This document shows positions 45,391 through 54,712 of a stretch of DNA of 64,000 bases, one piece after another (the first letter of the stretch is position 1; each line of letters begins with the position of its first letter). The stretch covers positions 1-64,000 of the forward strand of contig NZ_SDMQ01000007.1 in the NCBI RefSeq assembly GCF_004324755.1. The letters run 5' to 3'. A program made the translations under genes and the position numbers. This DNA comes from Propioniciclava sinopodophylli. GTDB taxonomy: Bacteria > Actinomycetota > Actinomycetes > Propionibacteriales > Propionibacteriaceae. The notes beneath the pieces are model-generated. The model was not told the DNA's origin and did not search any database. It saw nothing but the letters and a program-made list of their open reading frames with translations.

Positions 45391-46450
45391 CGAGACGCTC
45401 GGCCAGGTCTGCGGCCTGCAGGGCCTCGATCACTCCAGACATGTCGCCGCCCAGCACCGCGTCCAGGTTGTGCGCCTTGTAACCGATGCGGTGGTCAGCG
45501 ATGCGGTTCTCGGGGAAGTTGTACGTGCGGATGCGCTCGGAGCGGTCTACCGTGCGCACCTGCGACCTGCGCGCGCTGGACGCCTCGGCCGCGGCCTGCT
45601 CCTCGGCCAGGGCGGCCAGGCGCGCCTTGAGGATGCGCAGCGCGGACGCCTTGTTCTGCAGCTGGCTGCGCTCGTTCTGGCAGGTCACCACCAGGCCGGT
45701 AGGCAGGTGGGTGAGGCGGACGGCCGAATCGGTGGTGTTGACGCCCTGGCCGCCCTTGCCCGAACTGCGGTAGACGTCGACGCGCAGGTCGTCCTCGGAG
45801 ACGTCGAGGTCGGAGTCGTCCTCGACGTCGGGCATGACGAGCACGCCGGCCGCCGAGGTGTGGATGCGCCCCTGCGCTTCTGTCACCGGCACCCGCTGCA
45901 CGCGGTGCACGCCGCCCTCGAACTTCAGCACCCCGTACGGCGAGGCGTCCGGGCCGGCGCTGGCCGGGCCCTTCACCGCCATCGTGAGCGACTTGATGCC
46001 GCCGAGGTCGGACTCGGTGGAGTCGAGCACCTCGACCCTCCACCCACGCGCCTCGGCGTACCTGCTGTACATGCGGAAGAGGTCGCCGGCGAACAGGGCC
46101 GACTCCTCGCCGCCCTCGCCCGACTTGATCTCGACGAGCGCGTCGAGGGAGTCGTGCGGGTCGCGGGGCGCCAGCAGCTGGGCCAGGCGCTCCGACGCCG
46201 TCGCCAGTCGCTCCTCGAGCGATTGCGCCTCCTCGGCGAAGTCGGGGTCGTCGGCCGCGAGCTCACGTGCCGCCGCCAGGTCCTCGGTGAGGGCGTCGTG
46301 CTCGTTCAGGGCCCGGACGACGCCGGTCAGCTCGGAGTAGCGGCGTCCGACCTTGCGGGACAGCGCCGTGTCGGCATGCGTGGCCGGGTCGGCCATCCGC
46401 TGCTCGAGCTCGGCGTACTCGGCGCGCAGCGCGTCCGCGTTGGTCAACAC
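45374..46450 (-). CDS. prfA: peptide chain release factor 1
   Basis: RF1 reads UAA and UAG stops. The 358-residue product carries the peptidyl-hydrolase motif [20 protein letters not shown] (about residue 230) and the RF1-type C-terminal half ([20 protein letters not shown]). The GTG at 46450 has GGAGGGGA upstream, giving the usual family length; the upstream open frame over rpmE is a shadow. Confidence 0.97.
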   Translation of the reverse strand: MLTNADALRAEYAELEQRMADPATHADTALSRKVGRRYSELTGVVRALNEHDALTEDLAAARELAADDPDFAEEAQSLEERLATASERLAQLLAPRDPHDSLDALVEIKSGEGGEESALFAGDLFRMYSRYAEARGWRVEVLDSTESDLGGIKSLTMAVKGPASAGPDASPYGVLKFEGGVHRVQRVPVTEAQGRIHTSAAGVLVMPDVEDDSDLDVSEDDLRVDVYRSSGKGGQGVNTTDSAVRLTHLPTGLVVTCQNERSQLQNKASALRILKARLAALAEEQAAAEASSARRSQVRTVDRSERIRTYNFPENRIADHRIGYKAHNLDAVLGGDMSGVIEALQAADLAERLGAAGA

Positions 46451-46480
46451 CTGGTCTCCCCTCCTTGGGAACGAAAACAA

Positions 46481-46513
46481 CGCCGGGTGCCAGCGTGATG
46501 CTGGCACCCGGCG
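46481..46513 (-). terminator. intrinsic terminator of rpmE
   Basis: CGCCGGGTGCCAGC (46481-46494) and GCTGGCACCCGGCG (46500-46513) form a perfect 14-bp stem with a GTGAT loop. On the minus strand it is followed by TTGTTTTCGTT, a T-rich tract. It separates rpmE from prfA, so prfA needs its own promoter or read-through. Confidence 0.9.
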
Positions 46514-46523
46514 TGCGAAGAAG

Positions 46524-46739
46524 TCAGTTGCCCTTCTTGGCGCCGTAGCGCTTCTCGAAGCGGGCGACGCGGCCGCCGGTGTCGAGGATCTTCTGCTTGC
46601 CGGTGTAGAAGGGGTGGCAGGCCGCGCAGACCTCGGCGCGGATGGTGCCGCCCTTGGCGGTGGAGAAGGTGGTGAACGTGTTGCCACAGGTGCAGCTGAC
46701 CTGGGTCTCCACGTAGTCCGGGTGGATGCCCTGCTTCAT
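46524..46739 (-). CDS. rpmE: 50S ribosomal protein L31 (zinc-binding form)
   Basis: This is the 71-residue bL31 with [20 protein letters not shown], then [20 protein letters not shown] and [10 protein letters not shown]. The four cysteines (CTC and CAAC) mark the zinc-containing C+ type, so a zinc-free paralogue may exist elsewhere under Zur control. The ATG at 46739 is the family start, preceded by AAGGAGA. Confidence 0.97.
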   Translation of the reverse strand: MKQGIHPDYVETQVSCTCGNTFTTFSTAKGGTIRAEVCAACHPFYTGKQKILDTGGRVARFEKRYGAKKGN

Positions 46740-46836
46740 GAAAGTCTCCTTGCGATGGTGTCGTGCCGGGTCGCCGAACGAACAGGGTGGGCCATGGGGC
46801 CCGGGCGTGAACCGGCACCGAGGGTCCATGGTAGTC

Positions 46837-46872
46837 GCACGGGCGCCCCGATCCCAAACCGGGACGCCGTGC
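46837..46872 (-). terminator. hairpin after rho
   Basis: GCACGG (46837-46842) pairs with CCGTGC (46867-46872), and the inner GCGCCCCG/CGGGACGC pair with one mismatch. It lies 9 bp past the rho stop on the minus strand and has no clear T-run, so activity is uncertain. Confidence 0.5.
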
Positions 46873-46880
46873 GCGCGGAG

Positions 46881-48677
46881 TCAGTCGTTCGTGGGCGTCG
46901 TGCGGCTGATGACGTGCAGGAACTCGAGGTTGGTCTGCGTCTTCTTCAGGCGGTTGATCAGCATCTCGAGGGCGGCCTGGTCGTCGAGGCCGGACAGCAC
47001 GCGGCGGAGCTTCCACATGATGGCGAGCTCCTCGCGGGTCATCAGCTGCTCCTCGCGGCGCGTGCCGGACGCGACGGCGTCGATGGCCGGGAAGATGCGC
47101 TTGTCGGCCATCTCGCGTCGCAGGCGCAGCTCCATGTTGCCGGTGCCCTTGAACTCCTCGAAGATCACCTCGTCCATCTTCGAGCCGGTCTCGATCAGGG
47201 CCGTGGCCAGGATCGTCAGCGAGCCGCCGTTCTCGACGTTGCGCGCGGCGCCGAAGAACTTCTTCGGCGGGTACAGCGCGGCCGAGTCGACACCGCCGGA
47301 CAGGATGCGGCCGGACGCCGGTGCCGCCAGGTTGTAGGCGCGCGAGAGGCGCGTGATGCCGTCCAGCAGCACGACCACGTCGTGGCCCAGCTCGACCAGG
47401 CGCTTGGCGCGCTCGATCGCCAGTTCAGCGACGGTGGTGTGGTCGTCGGCGGGGCGGTCGAAGGTGGACGCGATGACCTCGCCCTTGACCGAACGCTGGA
47501 AGTCGGTGACCTCCTCGGGGCGCTCGTCCACGAGCACGACCATGAGGTGCACTTCGGGGTTGTTGGCGACGATCGCGTTCGCGATCGACTGCATCACCAT
47601 CGTCTTGCCGGCCTTCGGCGGGGACACGATCAGGCCGCGCTGGCCCTTGCCGATGGGCGCGACCAGGTCGATGATGCGCCCGGTCATGTTGGTCGGGGTC
47701 GTCTCCAGGCGGAAGCGCTCCTGCGGGTAGAGCGGAGTCAGCTTGTTGAACTCGGGGCGGCCCTTGGCCTGCTCGGGGTCGGTGCCGTTGATCGTCTCGA
47801 CGCGGACGAGCGGGTTGTACTTCTGCCGCTCCCCCTCGCGCTGGGAGCGCATCACGCCGGTGACGATGTCGCCCTTGCGGAGGTTCCACTTCTTGACCAT
47901 CGACAGGGACACGTAGGCGTCGCCGGGGCCCGGCAGGTAGCCGCCGGTGCGGACGAACGCGTAGCTGTCCAGCACGTCGAGGATGCCCTGGATCGGGGTG
48001 AGGACGTCGTCCTCGGAGACGGTCGGCTCGGCCTCCATGCGGCTGAGGTCGGGGCCCTGGCCGCGGTTGTTCCGCTGGCGGTTGTTGCTGGTGCTGTTGC
48101 GGTCACGGTTGCGGCGGCGGCGGTTGCGTCGCCCGCCCTGGCCGTCGTCGTCGTAGTCGTTGCGGGACTGGTTGTTCTGGCCCCCCTGGTTCTGGTTCTG
48201 CTGCGGGGGGCGCTGCTCGGCCTCGGACGCGGCGGACTCGCCCTGGCCCTCGGCCTGGGCGCCACCCTCGCCCCCGACGTCGCGGTTGCGGTTCCGGTTG
48301 CGGCTGCGGCGGCCCGGCTCGGCGGCGAGCGCCTCCAGGCGTGACGCGACGTCGTCCTGGCCGATGGGGGCCTCCGACCGGGACTCCTCTTGGTGGGGCT
48401 CCTCGCGGCGCGCCTCGGCCTGCTGCTCGGGCCGGGCGGTGGGGGCCGCCTCGGGGGCGCCTTCGGGACGGCCGGCGCGACGGCGCGTGCGTGGGGCACC
48501 CTCGGCCTGGGCGGGGGCCTGCGCGGCTTCCGCGGTCGCCCGCGCCGGGGCGCTGCCGCCCTGGGCGGACCGAATGGCTGCGACGAGATCCGCCTTGCGC
48601 AGGCCGGCGGACTTCACGCCGAGCGAGCTGGCGACCTTCTTCAGGTCGGGCAGGAGCATCGAGTCGATGTTGGTCAC
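46881..48677 (-). CDS. rho: transcription termination factor Rho
   Basis: Rho is the RNA-dependent ATPase that terminates transcription. The product from the GTG at 48677 is 598 residues. It has an N-terminal Rho_N helix domain (MLLPDLKKVASSLGVKSAGL), then a low-complexity insertion of about 150 residues rich in Arg, Asn, Gln and Glu. This is followed by the RNA-binding OB fold (ILDVLDSYAFVRTGGYLPGP) and the ATPase core with Walker A SPPKAGKTMVMQ. Such insertions are typical of actinobacterial Rho and add RNA binding. GAGAGGA precedes the GTG; an upstream start at 48710 is also open. Confidence 0.95.
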   Translation of the reverse strand: MTNIDSMLLPDLKKVASSLGVKSAGLRKADLVAAIRSAQGGSAPARATAEAAQAPAQAEGAPRTRRRAGRPEGAPEAAPTARPEQQAEARREEPHQEESRSEAPIGQDDVASRLEALAAEPGRRSRNRNRNRDVGGEGGAQAEGQGESAASEAEQRPPQQNQNQGGQNNQSRNDYDDDGQGGRRNRRRRNRDRNSTSNNRQRNNRGQGPDLSRMEAEPTVSEDDVLTPIQGILDVLDSYAFVRTGGYLPGPGDAYVSLSMVKKWNLRKGDIVTGVMRSQREGERQKYNPLVRVETINGTDPEQAKGRPEFNKLTPLYPQERFRLETTPTNMTGRIIDLVAPIGKGQRGLIVSPPKAGKTMVMQSIANAIVANNPEVHLMVVLVDERPEEVTDFQRSVKGEVIASTFDRPADDHTTVAELAIERAKRLVELGHDVVVLLDGITRLSRAYNLAAPASGRILSGGVDSAALYPPKKFFGAARNVENGGSLTILATALIETGSKMDEVIFEEFKGTGNMELRLRREMADKRIFPAIDAVASGTRREEQLMTREELAIMWKLRRVLSGLDDQAALEMLINRLKKTQTNLEFLHVISRTTPTND

Positions 48678-48838
48678 GAAGGTCCTCTCGTGTTCCCCGC
48701 GCGGCACCATGCCGGTCGAGGTGTGCGGCGCAGCGCGAGCCCGAGGCCCGGCAAGCGCCGTAGGTTCAAGGGACAGGTCATCGCCGAATTAACCGGCCGC
48801 CCGACCTGTGCAGGCGATCACACGCTCACGTGCGGTGT

Positions 48839-50071
48839 TTAGCGTAGCACGCCGTCCCCGGCAGCCCGACCCGCCCTGACGCGGCGCGCAGCGACGACGC
48901 CGCTGGCCAGCACGAGCACCAGGCCCGCCGCAACGCCGAGGTTGACCACCACCTGCTGGCCAACGTTGTAGGTGGCCTCGACGCCGTCGCCGCCCGGGAG
49001 CTGCTTGAAGGGCGCCGCCACGACCCAGATCACGTAGAGGAGGCCGAAGACGCGCAGCCCCCGGGCCAGGTGACGGTCCTGGAGCAGGACGACTGCCAGC
49101 GGCACGATCCACACGTAGTGGTGGGACCAGCTGATCGGGGAGGCCAGCAGGCTGGTGATGCCGGCGACGCAGATGGCCAGGCGCTGCTCACCCGACCTGT
49201 ACACCACCGCGGCAGACCAGATGCCCAGCACCGCCACGAGTGCGCTCAGCACCAGACCGCCCCGGCTGAGCTCGCCGAACAGGCGCGCCCAAGCGCCCAT
49301 GATCGACTGGTTGGTGTGGAAGATGATGCCCGCGTTGATGCCCGAGTCGCCCGAGGCCAGGCCGCTCCAGTAGTGCATGCTCTCGCGCGGCAGCAGCAGG
49401 AACCCGAGACCGGTCGCGGCGACGAACGTGAAGAAGGCGACAAGGCCGGGGCGCGGGCGTCTGGCGAAGAAGAGGGTGGCCGCGACGGTGGCCGGGGTCA
49501 GCTTGACCGCAGTGGCCACGCCCACGAGGGCGCCCTCGGGCAGGAACCGCTGGGGCAGGAGGCGGCGTCCGGGCATCGAGTCGAGGACGGCGGCGGCTAC
49601 CAGGAGCACCCCCAACTGGCCGAAGCCCAGCGTCTCCCGGACGGGCTCGACGAGCCAGACGGCGGCGGTGGCCGCCAGGGACAGCACCCAGCCGGAGAGC
49701 CCGAGCCGGTACAGGATGGCCATCAGGAGCAGGATGGTCACGGTGATCCACGCCACCTCGGCGGCGGCGAGCGGGATGATCGCCAGCGGCACGGTCAACA
49801 GCGCCGCGAACGGGGGGTAGATCCACGGCAGGCCCTCGGCGACGTAGAAGTCCTGGCCCTGCAGGAGCATGCTGCCGGTGCGGCGGTAGACGTCGAGGTC
49901 GATCATCGCCGGCTCCCACGGCACGAAGCTGCCGCCGGGGATGGTGACCGCCGCGATGTGCAGGCCGGAGACCAGCGGAGGCAGGAGCAGGAGCAGCCCC
50001 CACAGCACCGAGCGGACGGTCAGGGGGGCGCGCTCGGCGTCGACGCGTGTCGGGTCAGCCTGCGGCGACAC
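48839..50071 (-). CDS. GT87 (DUF2029) polyprenyl-linked glycosyltransferase
   Basis: The 410-residue product has about ten membrane helices and the GT-C motif after the first helix (PAMIDLDVYRRTGSMLLQGQ, GLPWIYPPFAALLTVPL), with FGQLGVLLVAAAVLD and ISWSHHYVWIVPLAVVL later. This matches the alpha-mannosyltransferases that build mycobacterial lipomannan. Donor and acceptor are inferred from the family. The GTG at 50071 overlaps the end of thrH by 17 bp, so it belongs to the lysA-hom-thrH run. Confidence 0.8.
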   Translation of the reverse strand: MSPQADPTRVDAERAPLTVRSVLWGLLLLLPPLVSGLHIAAVTIPGGSFVPWEPAMIDLDVYRRTGSMLLQGQDFYVAEGLPWIYPPFAALLTVPLAIIPLAAAEVAWITVTILLLMAILYRLGLSGWVLSLAATAAVWLVEPVRETLGFGQLGVLLVAAAVLDSMPGRRLLPQRFLPEGALVGVATAVKLTPATVAATLFFARRPRPGLVAFFTFVAATGLGFLLLPRESMHYWSGLASGDSGINAGIIFHTNQSIMGAWARLFGELSRGGLVLSALVAVLGIWSAAVVYRSGEQRLAICVAGITSLLASPISWSHHYVWIVPLAVVLLQDRHLARGLRVFGLLYVIWVVAAPFKQLPGGDGVEATYNVGQQVVVNLGVAAGLVLVLASGVVAARRVRAGRAAGDGVLR

Positions 50072-50669
50072 GCTCGGCCGCCCGGAGGAACTCGGCGCGC
50101 AGTTCGTCGTAGTCGCGGGCGACGGGGTACTGCGGGAACTCGGCCACGACGTTGTCCGGCGGGCTGAACAGGATGCCGGCCTCGGCCTGGCCCAGCATGC
50201 CGGTGTCGTTGTAGCTGTCACCGGTGGCGACGACCTGCAGGTTCAGCGACTGAAAGGCCGCCACCGCCTTGGTCTTCTGGTCGGCCTGGCGAAGGTGGTA
50301 GGCGACGATGCGGTCGTCGGCGACCTCGAGGTTGTGGCACAGCAGCGTCGGGTGTCCCAGCTGCGCCATCAGCGGCATGCCGAACTGGTAGAAGGTGTCC
50401 GACAGGATCACGACCTGGAACCGCTCGCGCAGCCAGTCGAGGAACTCGGCCGCGCCGGGCAGCGGCCCGAGGCCCCCGATGACCTCCTGGATCTGCGACA
50501 GGGTGATGCCGTGCTCGTCGAGCACGCGCAGGCGGTGGGTCATCAGCTCGTCGTAGTCGGCGATGTCGCGCGTCGTGAGCCGCAGCGCGTCGACGCCGGT
50601 GCGCTCGGCGACGTTGATCCAGATCTCCGGGACGAGGACGCCTTCGAGGTCGAGGCAGGCCACCAGCAC
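50055..50669 (-). CDS. thrH: bifunctional phosphoserine phosphatase / homoserine phosphotransferase ThrH
   Basis: The 204-residue HAD protein matches ThrH along its whole length: ACLDLEGVLVPEIWINVAE with the catalytic DxE, TTRDIADYDELMTHRLRVLD, FQVVILSDTFYQFGMPLMAQ, ATGDSYNDTGMLGQAEAGIL and EFPQYPVARDYDEL. In Pseudomonas ThrH dephosphorylates phosphoserine and can transfer the phosphate to homoserine. The GTG at 50669 lies 2 bp after hom, so a homoserine-kinase-like role is plausible here. No conventional thrB or thrC is in the window. Confidence 0.93.
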   Translation of the reverse strand: MLVACLDLEGVLVPEIWINVAERTGVDALRLTTRDIADYDELMTHRLRVLDEHGITLSQIQEVIGGLGPLPGAAEFLDWLRERFQVVILSDTFYQFGMPLMAQLGHPTLLCHNLEVADDRIVAYHLRQADQKTKAVAAFQSLNLQVVATGDSYNDTGMLGQAEAGILFSPPDNVVAEFPQYPVARDYDELRAEFLRAAERVAAG

Positions 50670-50671
50670 GG

Positions 50672-51970
50672 TCAGGCTCCTTCCACGCGCAGGACGCGCA
50701 CATCGCCCAGGACGTCGCCGCCCCCGAGCAGTTCGTCGACGACCGCGCGGACGTTGCCATCGGGGGCGCGGTGGGTGGTGATGCCGAGCCGCGCGCCGCT
50801 CCCGCCGCTGGTCTGCTCCTGGCGGACGGCCGCGATCGAGACGCCGCGACGGGCCATGGCGTCCGCCACGCGCGAGAGCACGCCCGGCTCGTCGCGCACG
50901 GTCATGGCCACGTAGTAGGCCGACACGACCGAGGACGGGTCGGTGATGCCCGGCGTGGAGTAGGCGGACTCGCCGTGGCCGGCCACGCCGCGGACACGGT
51001 TGCGGGCCGCGGTGACCACGTCGCCGAGCACGGCGGACGCCGTGGGTGACCCGCCTGCGCCCGGTCCCATGAACATGAGGCGCCCGGCGTTGACCGACTC
51101 GATGAACACGGCGTTGTAGGCGCCGCGGATGCCGGCGAGCGGGTGCTCCAGCGGCACCATCGTCGGGTGGACGCCCACGGCGACCGTCCCGTCCGGGGAG
51201 ACCGAGCACTGGGCCAGCAGCTTGATGACGCAGCGCAGCGACTCGGCGGCCCGGACGTCGTCCGCGGTCACCGACGAGATGCCCTCGCAGGCCACGTCGT
51301 CGAGGGTGACGCGGGTGTGGAACGCCAGGGAGGCCAGGATGGCGGCCTTCGCGGCGGCGTCGTGGCCCTCGATGTCGGCGGTCGGATCTGCCTCGGCGTA
51401 GCCCAGGCGCTGGGCGTCTGCCAGCGCGTCGGAGAAGGACACCTTGTGGGTGTGCATCTGGTCGAGGATGTAGTTGGTGGTGCCGTTGACGATGCCCTTG
51501 ACGGCGGTGACGGCGTCGCCGACCAGCGACTCGCGCAGGGGCCGGATGATCGGGATGGCGCCCGCGACGGCCGCCTCGTAGTAGACGTCGACGTCGGCGG
51601 CGGCCGCGGCGTCGTAGATCTCGGCGCCGTGCTGGGCCAGCAGCGCCTTGTTGGCGGTGACGACCGACTTGCCGCCCTGGATCGCCGCGAGCAGCAGTTC
51701 GCGGGCCGGGTTGATGCCGCCGATCAGCTCGATGACCAGGTCGACGTCCTCGCGCGCGACGAGCGACGGGACGTCGGTCGTGAACAGCGCTGGGTCGATG
51801 CCCGGGCGATCAGTCGTCCGCCGGACGCCGATGCCGACGAGTTCGAGCGGGCGCCCGACGCGGGCGCGCAGGTCGTCGGCCTGCTCGAGCAGGATGCGGG
51901 CCACCTGCGATCCGACCACGCCGCAGCCCAGCAGGGCCACGCGCACGGGGGCATCACCGAGGGTCATCAT
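50672..51970 (-). CDS. hom: homoserine dehydrogenase
   Basis: This enzyme reduces aspartate semialdehyde to homoserine with NAD(P)H. The 432-residue product has the Rossmann start VRVALLGCGVVGSQVARILL, VVTANKALLAQHG, the catalytic-domain pattern AAVAGAIPIIRPLRESLVGD and GIVNGTTNYILDQM, and a C-terminal ACT domain (about 350-432) for threonine feedback. The ATG follows lysA by 6 bp. Confidence 0.96.
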   Translation of the reverse strand: MMTLGDAPVRVALLGCGVVGSQVARILLEQADDLRARVGRPLELVGIGVRRTTDRPGIDPALFTTDVPSLVAREDVDLVIELIGGINPARELLLAAIQGGKSVVTANKALLAQHGAEIYDAAAAADVDVYYEAAVAGAIPIIRPLRESLVGDAVTAVKGIVNGTTNYILDQMHTHKVSFSDALADAQRLGYAEADPTADIEGHDAAAKAAILASLAFHTRVTLDDVACEGISSVTADDVRAAESLRCVIKLLAQCSVSPDGTVAVGVHPTMVPLEHPLAGIRGAYNAVFIESVNAGRLMFMGPGAGGSPTASAVLGDVVTAARNRVRGVAGHGESAYSTPGITDPSSVVSAYYVAMTVRDEPGVLSRVADAMARRGVSIAAVRQEQTSGGSGARLGITTHRAPDGNVRAVVDELLGGGDVLGDVRVLRVEGA

Positions 51971-51976
51971 GGAAGT

Positions 51977-53401
51977 TCAGTCCTCACCAAAGCTGTCGTC
52001 GAGGCCGGCGTCGAGCGCCAGCAGGTCGTCCAGGGTCTCCCGCCGGATCAACGTCGTGATCCTACCGTCCCGGACGGACACCACCGGCGGGCGCGGGGTG
52101 TGGTTGTAGTTGCTCGCCATGGAGCGGCTGTAGGCGCCCGAGGCAGGCACGGCGAGGATGTCGCCGATGCCGGTGTCGGACGGCAGGAACACGTCGCGGA
52201 CGAGGATGTCGCCGCCCTCGCAGTGCAGGCCCACGACGCGGGAGAGCACCGGCGACTCCGGGCTGACCCGGTTGGCCAGCACCGCCGAGTACTCGGCCGC
52301 GTACAGCGCCGGACGGATGTTGTCGCTCATGCCGCCGTCGACCGAGACGTAGCGGCGCTGCTGTCCCCCGCCAAGCTCGACGTTCTTCGTCGTGCCCACG
52401 GTGTAGAGCGCGGTGCCCGCGGGCCCGGAGATCGAACGGCCTGGCTCCACCGAGAGGATCGGCTTGTCGAGGCCGAACGCGCGGCACTCGTGCTCGATGA
52501 TCTCGTCCAGCCCGCGGGCCAGGTCCTGGGCCGTGGCCGGCGAGTCGTCGATCGTGTAGGCGATACCGAAGCCGCCGCCCAGGTTCAGCTCGGGCAGCGT
52601 GACGCCGGTGGCCTCCTTGAACTGGCTCATCAGGCGCAGCGTGCGCCGGGCGGCCACCTCGAAGCCGTTCGTGTCGAAGATCTGGCTGCCGATGTGGGAG
52701 TGGATGCCCCGCAGGTCGAGGTTGGGGCTGCCGAAACAGCGCACCAGGGCCACCAGGGCCTGCCCGCCGGCGATCGAGAACCCGAACTTCTGGTCCTCGT
52801 GGGCGGTGGCGATGTACTCGTGCGTGTGCGCCTCGACGCCCGTGGTGACGCGGATCTGCACCGCGGCCCGCACCCCCAGCTCGGCGGTCAGTCGCTCCAG
52901 GCGCGCGATCTCGTCCGGTGAGTCCACCACGATGCGGCCCACCCCCTGGGTGAGCGCGACCCGCAGGAGGGCGTCCGACTTGTTGTTGCCGTGCAGGCCG
53001 ATGCGGGCGGGGTCGAACCCGGCGCGCAGCGCGACCGTGAGCTCGCCCATGCTGGCGACGTCGAGGTTGAGGCCGGCGTCGTGGATCCAGCGGGCGACGG
53101 TGGAGCACAGGAAGCTCTTGGAGGCGTAGTAGACCTTCCAGTCCTCGAATGCCTGGCGCCACGTCAGGGCGCGGCCACGGAAGTCGACCTCGTCGATGAC
53201 GTAGGCGGGCGTCCCGACCTGCTCGATGATCTCGTTGACCGTCAGGCCGCCGATGCGGATGGCCCCCTCGTCGCCGCGCGCGACGGTGCCGCTCCACAGG
53301 CCGTCGACCAGGGTGTTCGCGTCGGTGGGCTTGACGAGCCAGTTCGGGGCGGCGGACACCGCGTCCGCGTGGATCGAGCCGGCGACGTGCATGTGGGTCA
53401 T
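51977..53401 (-). CDS. lysA: diaminopimelate decarboxylase
   Basis: LysA decarboxylates meso-DAP to lysine. The 474-residue PLP enzyme shows VYYASKSFLCSTVARWI with the PLP lysine (about residue 90), HIGSQIFDTNGFEVAARR, LPELNLGGGFGIAY, and the C-terminal GLHCEGGDILVRDV with the conserved Cys-Glu that completes the active site across the dimer. It is first in the lysA-hom-thrH-GT87 run. Confidence 0.96.
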   Translation of the reverse strand: MTHMHVAGSIHADAVSAAPNWLVKPTDANTLVDGLWSGTVARGDEGAIRIGGLTVNEIIEQVGTPAYVIDEVDFRGRALTWRQAFEDWKVYYASKSFLCSTVARWIHDAGLNLDVASMGELTVALRAGFDPARIGLHGNNKSDALLRVALTQGVGRIVVDSPDEIARLERLTAELGVRAAVQIRVTTGVEAHTHEYIATAHEDQKFGFSIAGGQALVALVRCFGSPNLDLRGIHSHIGSQIFDTNGFEVAARRTLRLMSQFKEATGVTLPELNLGGGFGIAYTIDDSPATAQDLARGLDEIIEHECRAFGLDKPILSVEPGRSISGPAGTALYTVGTTKNVELGGGQQRRYVSVDGGMSDNIRPALYAAEYSAVLANRVSPESPVLSRVVGLHCEGGDILVRDVFLPSDTGIGDILAVPASGAYSRSMASNYNHTPRPPVVSVRDGRITTLIRRETLDDLLALDAGLDDSFGED

Positions 53402-53503
53402 GGCCGTCAGTTTCCCAGACCCGCCGGGGCCGCCCGGACGCCCGCCAGCGCTCGGACGCCCGCGCCACCGTGCTACAGTCGTCGTCGGCCCATTCGGGCC
53501 AGG

Positions 53504-53575
53504 GCCCCCTTAGCTCAGGGGATAGAGCACCGCCCTCCGGAGGCGGGAGCGCAGGTTCGAATCCTGCAGGGGGCG
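53504..53575 (+). tRNA. tRNA-Arg (anticodon CCG)
   Basis: The sequence folds as a tRNA. The acceptor GCCCCCT (53504-53510) pairs with AGGGGGC (53568-53574), and the D-stem is GCTC/GAGC. The anticodon stem CCGCC/GGCGG has loop CTCCGGA with anticodon CCG at 53537-53539, and the T-arm is GCAGG-TTCGAAT-CCTGC. The discriminator is G, and the CCA end is not encoded. It reads CGG arginine codons. A TACAGT about 25 bases upstream could be its -10 box. Confidence 0.97.
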
Positions 53576-53593
53576 CCCTTTCTCTTCAACCAC

Positions 53594-54535
53594 TCAGCGC
53601 GGGACGCGCATCGCGTACTCGTTCGCGACACGGGCCACGTCCGCGAGGTACTGCTCCGAACGGTTGTAGCCGATCACCGCATTGCGCCAGCCGCCGGCGT
53701 TCCCCATGCCTCCCGAGGCGCACAGGTAGCGCCCGGCCGCCAGGGCCGCGTCGTCGATGTTGTGGGGGTCCTTCGCACCGTCGCCGTTGCCGTCCGCGCC
53801 GTAGGAGCGCCACGTCGAGGGGATGAACTGCATCGGGCCGACCGCCCTGTCCCAGGTGGCGTCGCCGTCGAGGGCGCCCTTGTCCGTGTCGGGGATGGAC
53901 GCGAACCCCTCCCCGTTCAGCGCCGGACCGATGATGCGCGGGTTCGTGCTGCCGTCGGCGGCCAGCCTCGCCCCGCCGTAGGACCCGTGCCGCGACTCGA
54001 TCTGCCCGATGGCGGCCAGGGTGTTCCAGCCGAGCGAGCACGACGCCTTCTCGCGCTGCAGGGTGAGCGTGGCGGTGGCGTAGGCCTCCAGGGCGCGGCG
54101 CGGCACGCCGGTGGCGTCCGCAACCTGGCTGAGCCACGTCGGGTCGGGGCGACTGCCCGGCGGCGGCACCCGCGTCGGCGCGGTGGTGCGGGCCGGTGCC
54201 TGCGTCGTCGGCGCGGCGGACGCCGTGTGCGCGGCCGGGGTGGTCGGCGCGGGTTGCGGCACCGGGGTGGGGGTCGGCGTCGAGAGGTCCACCGGGCTGG
54301 GCAGCGGCGAGGGCTCGGGCGTGATCAGGACAGGGTCGGCCGGCTCGACCGGAGCCGCCGGCGAGACCGCGGGCGGCTCGGGTGCGGACACGGTCGGCGC
54401 AGGGGGCTGCTGCGTCGCCAGCACGCCCCCGATGATGCCGCCGACCACGACGACGACGAGGGCCCCTCCGGCCGCCGCCAGCAGACCCGGGGACCGCGTC
54501 GGCGCGGGCCGGAGGTCGGGGGCGTCGGGCTCCAT
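53594..54535 (-). CDS. membrane-anchored lytic murein transglycosylase (SLT-like)
   Basis: The 313-residue product has a short cytoplasmic start, one helix (LLAAAGGALVVVVVGGIIGG), a Pro/Thr/Ala-rich cell-wall linker of about 85 residues and a catalytic domain (about 130-313). The domain carries NTLAAIGQIESRHGSYGG (the catalytic Glu), AVGPMQFIPSTWRSYGADGN and DAALAAGRYLCASGGM. It would cut peptidoglycan glycan strands to 1,6-anhydro ends. I use the ATG at 54535; a GTG at 54586 is open but adds a weak N-terminus. It is convergent with the tRNA gene. Confidence 0.88.
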   Translation of the reverse strand: MEPDAPDLRPAPTRSPGLLAAAGGALVVVVVGGIIGGVLATQQPPAPTVSAPEPPAVSPAAPVEPADPVLITPEPSPLPSPVDLSTPTPTPVPQPAPTTPAAHTASAAPTTQAPARTTAPTRVPPPGSRPDPTWLSQVADATGVPRRALEAYATATLTLQREKASCSLGWNTLAAIGQIESRHGSYGGARLAADGSTNPRIIGPALNGEGFASIPDTDKGALDGDATWDRAVGPMQFIPSTWRSYGADGNGDGAKDPHNIDDAALAAGRYLCASGGMGNAGGWRNAVIGYNRSEQYLADVARVANEYAMRVPR

Positions 54536-54712
54536 GCCCCCAGTGTGCGCCAGAACACGCGCCGCCGCGAAGTTTCGTCCGGGCACCGGACCTCACCAGC
54601 GTTTCCGCCACGCGGCACGGGGAGTTATGGGTCACCGGGAATCCTCGGTACCATCGCGAGCGGGGCGATGTCGACGGGTCGCCTCTGTGCGATCTGATGG
54701 AAGAAGGCGATT

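Noticed and set aside
46451-46687. N-terminal extension of prfA through the rpmE region
   Set aside because: A strong terminator and the bL31 gene occupy this stretch, and a GTG with a good ribosome site lies at 46450.
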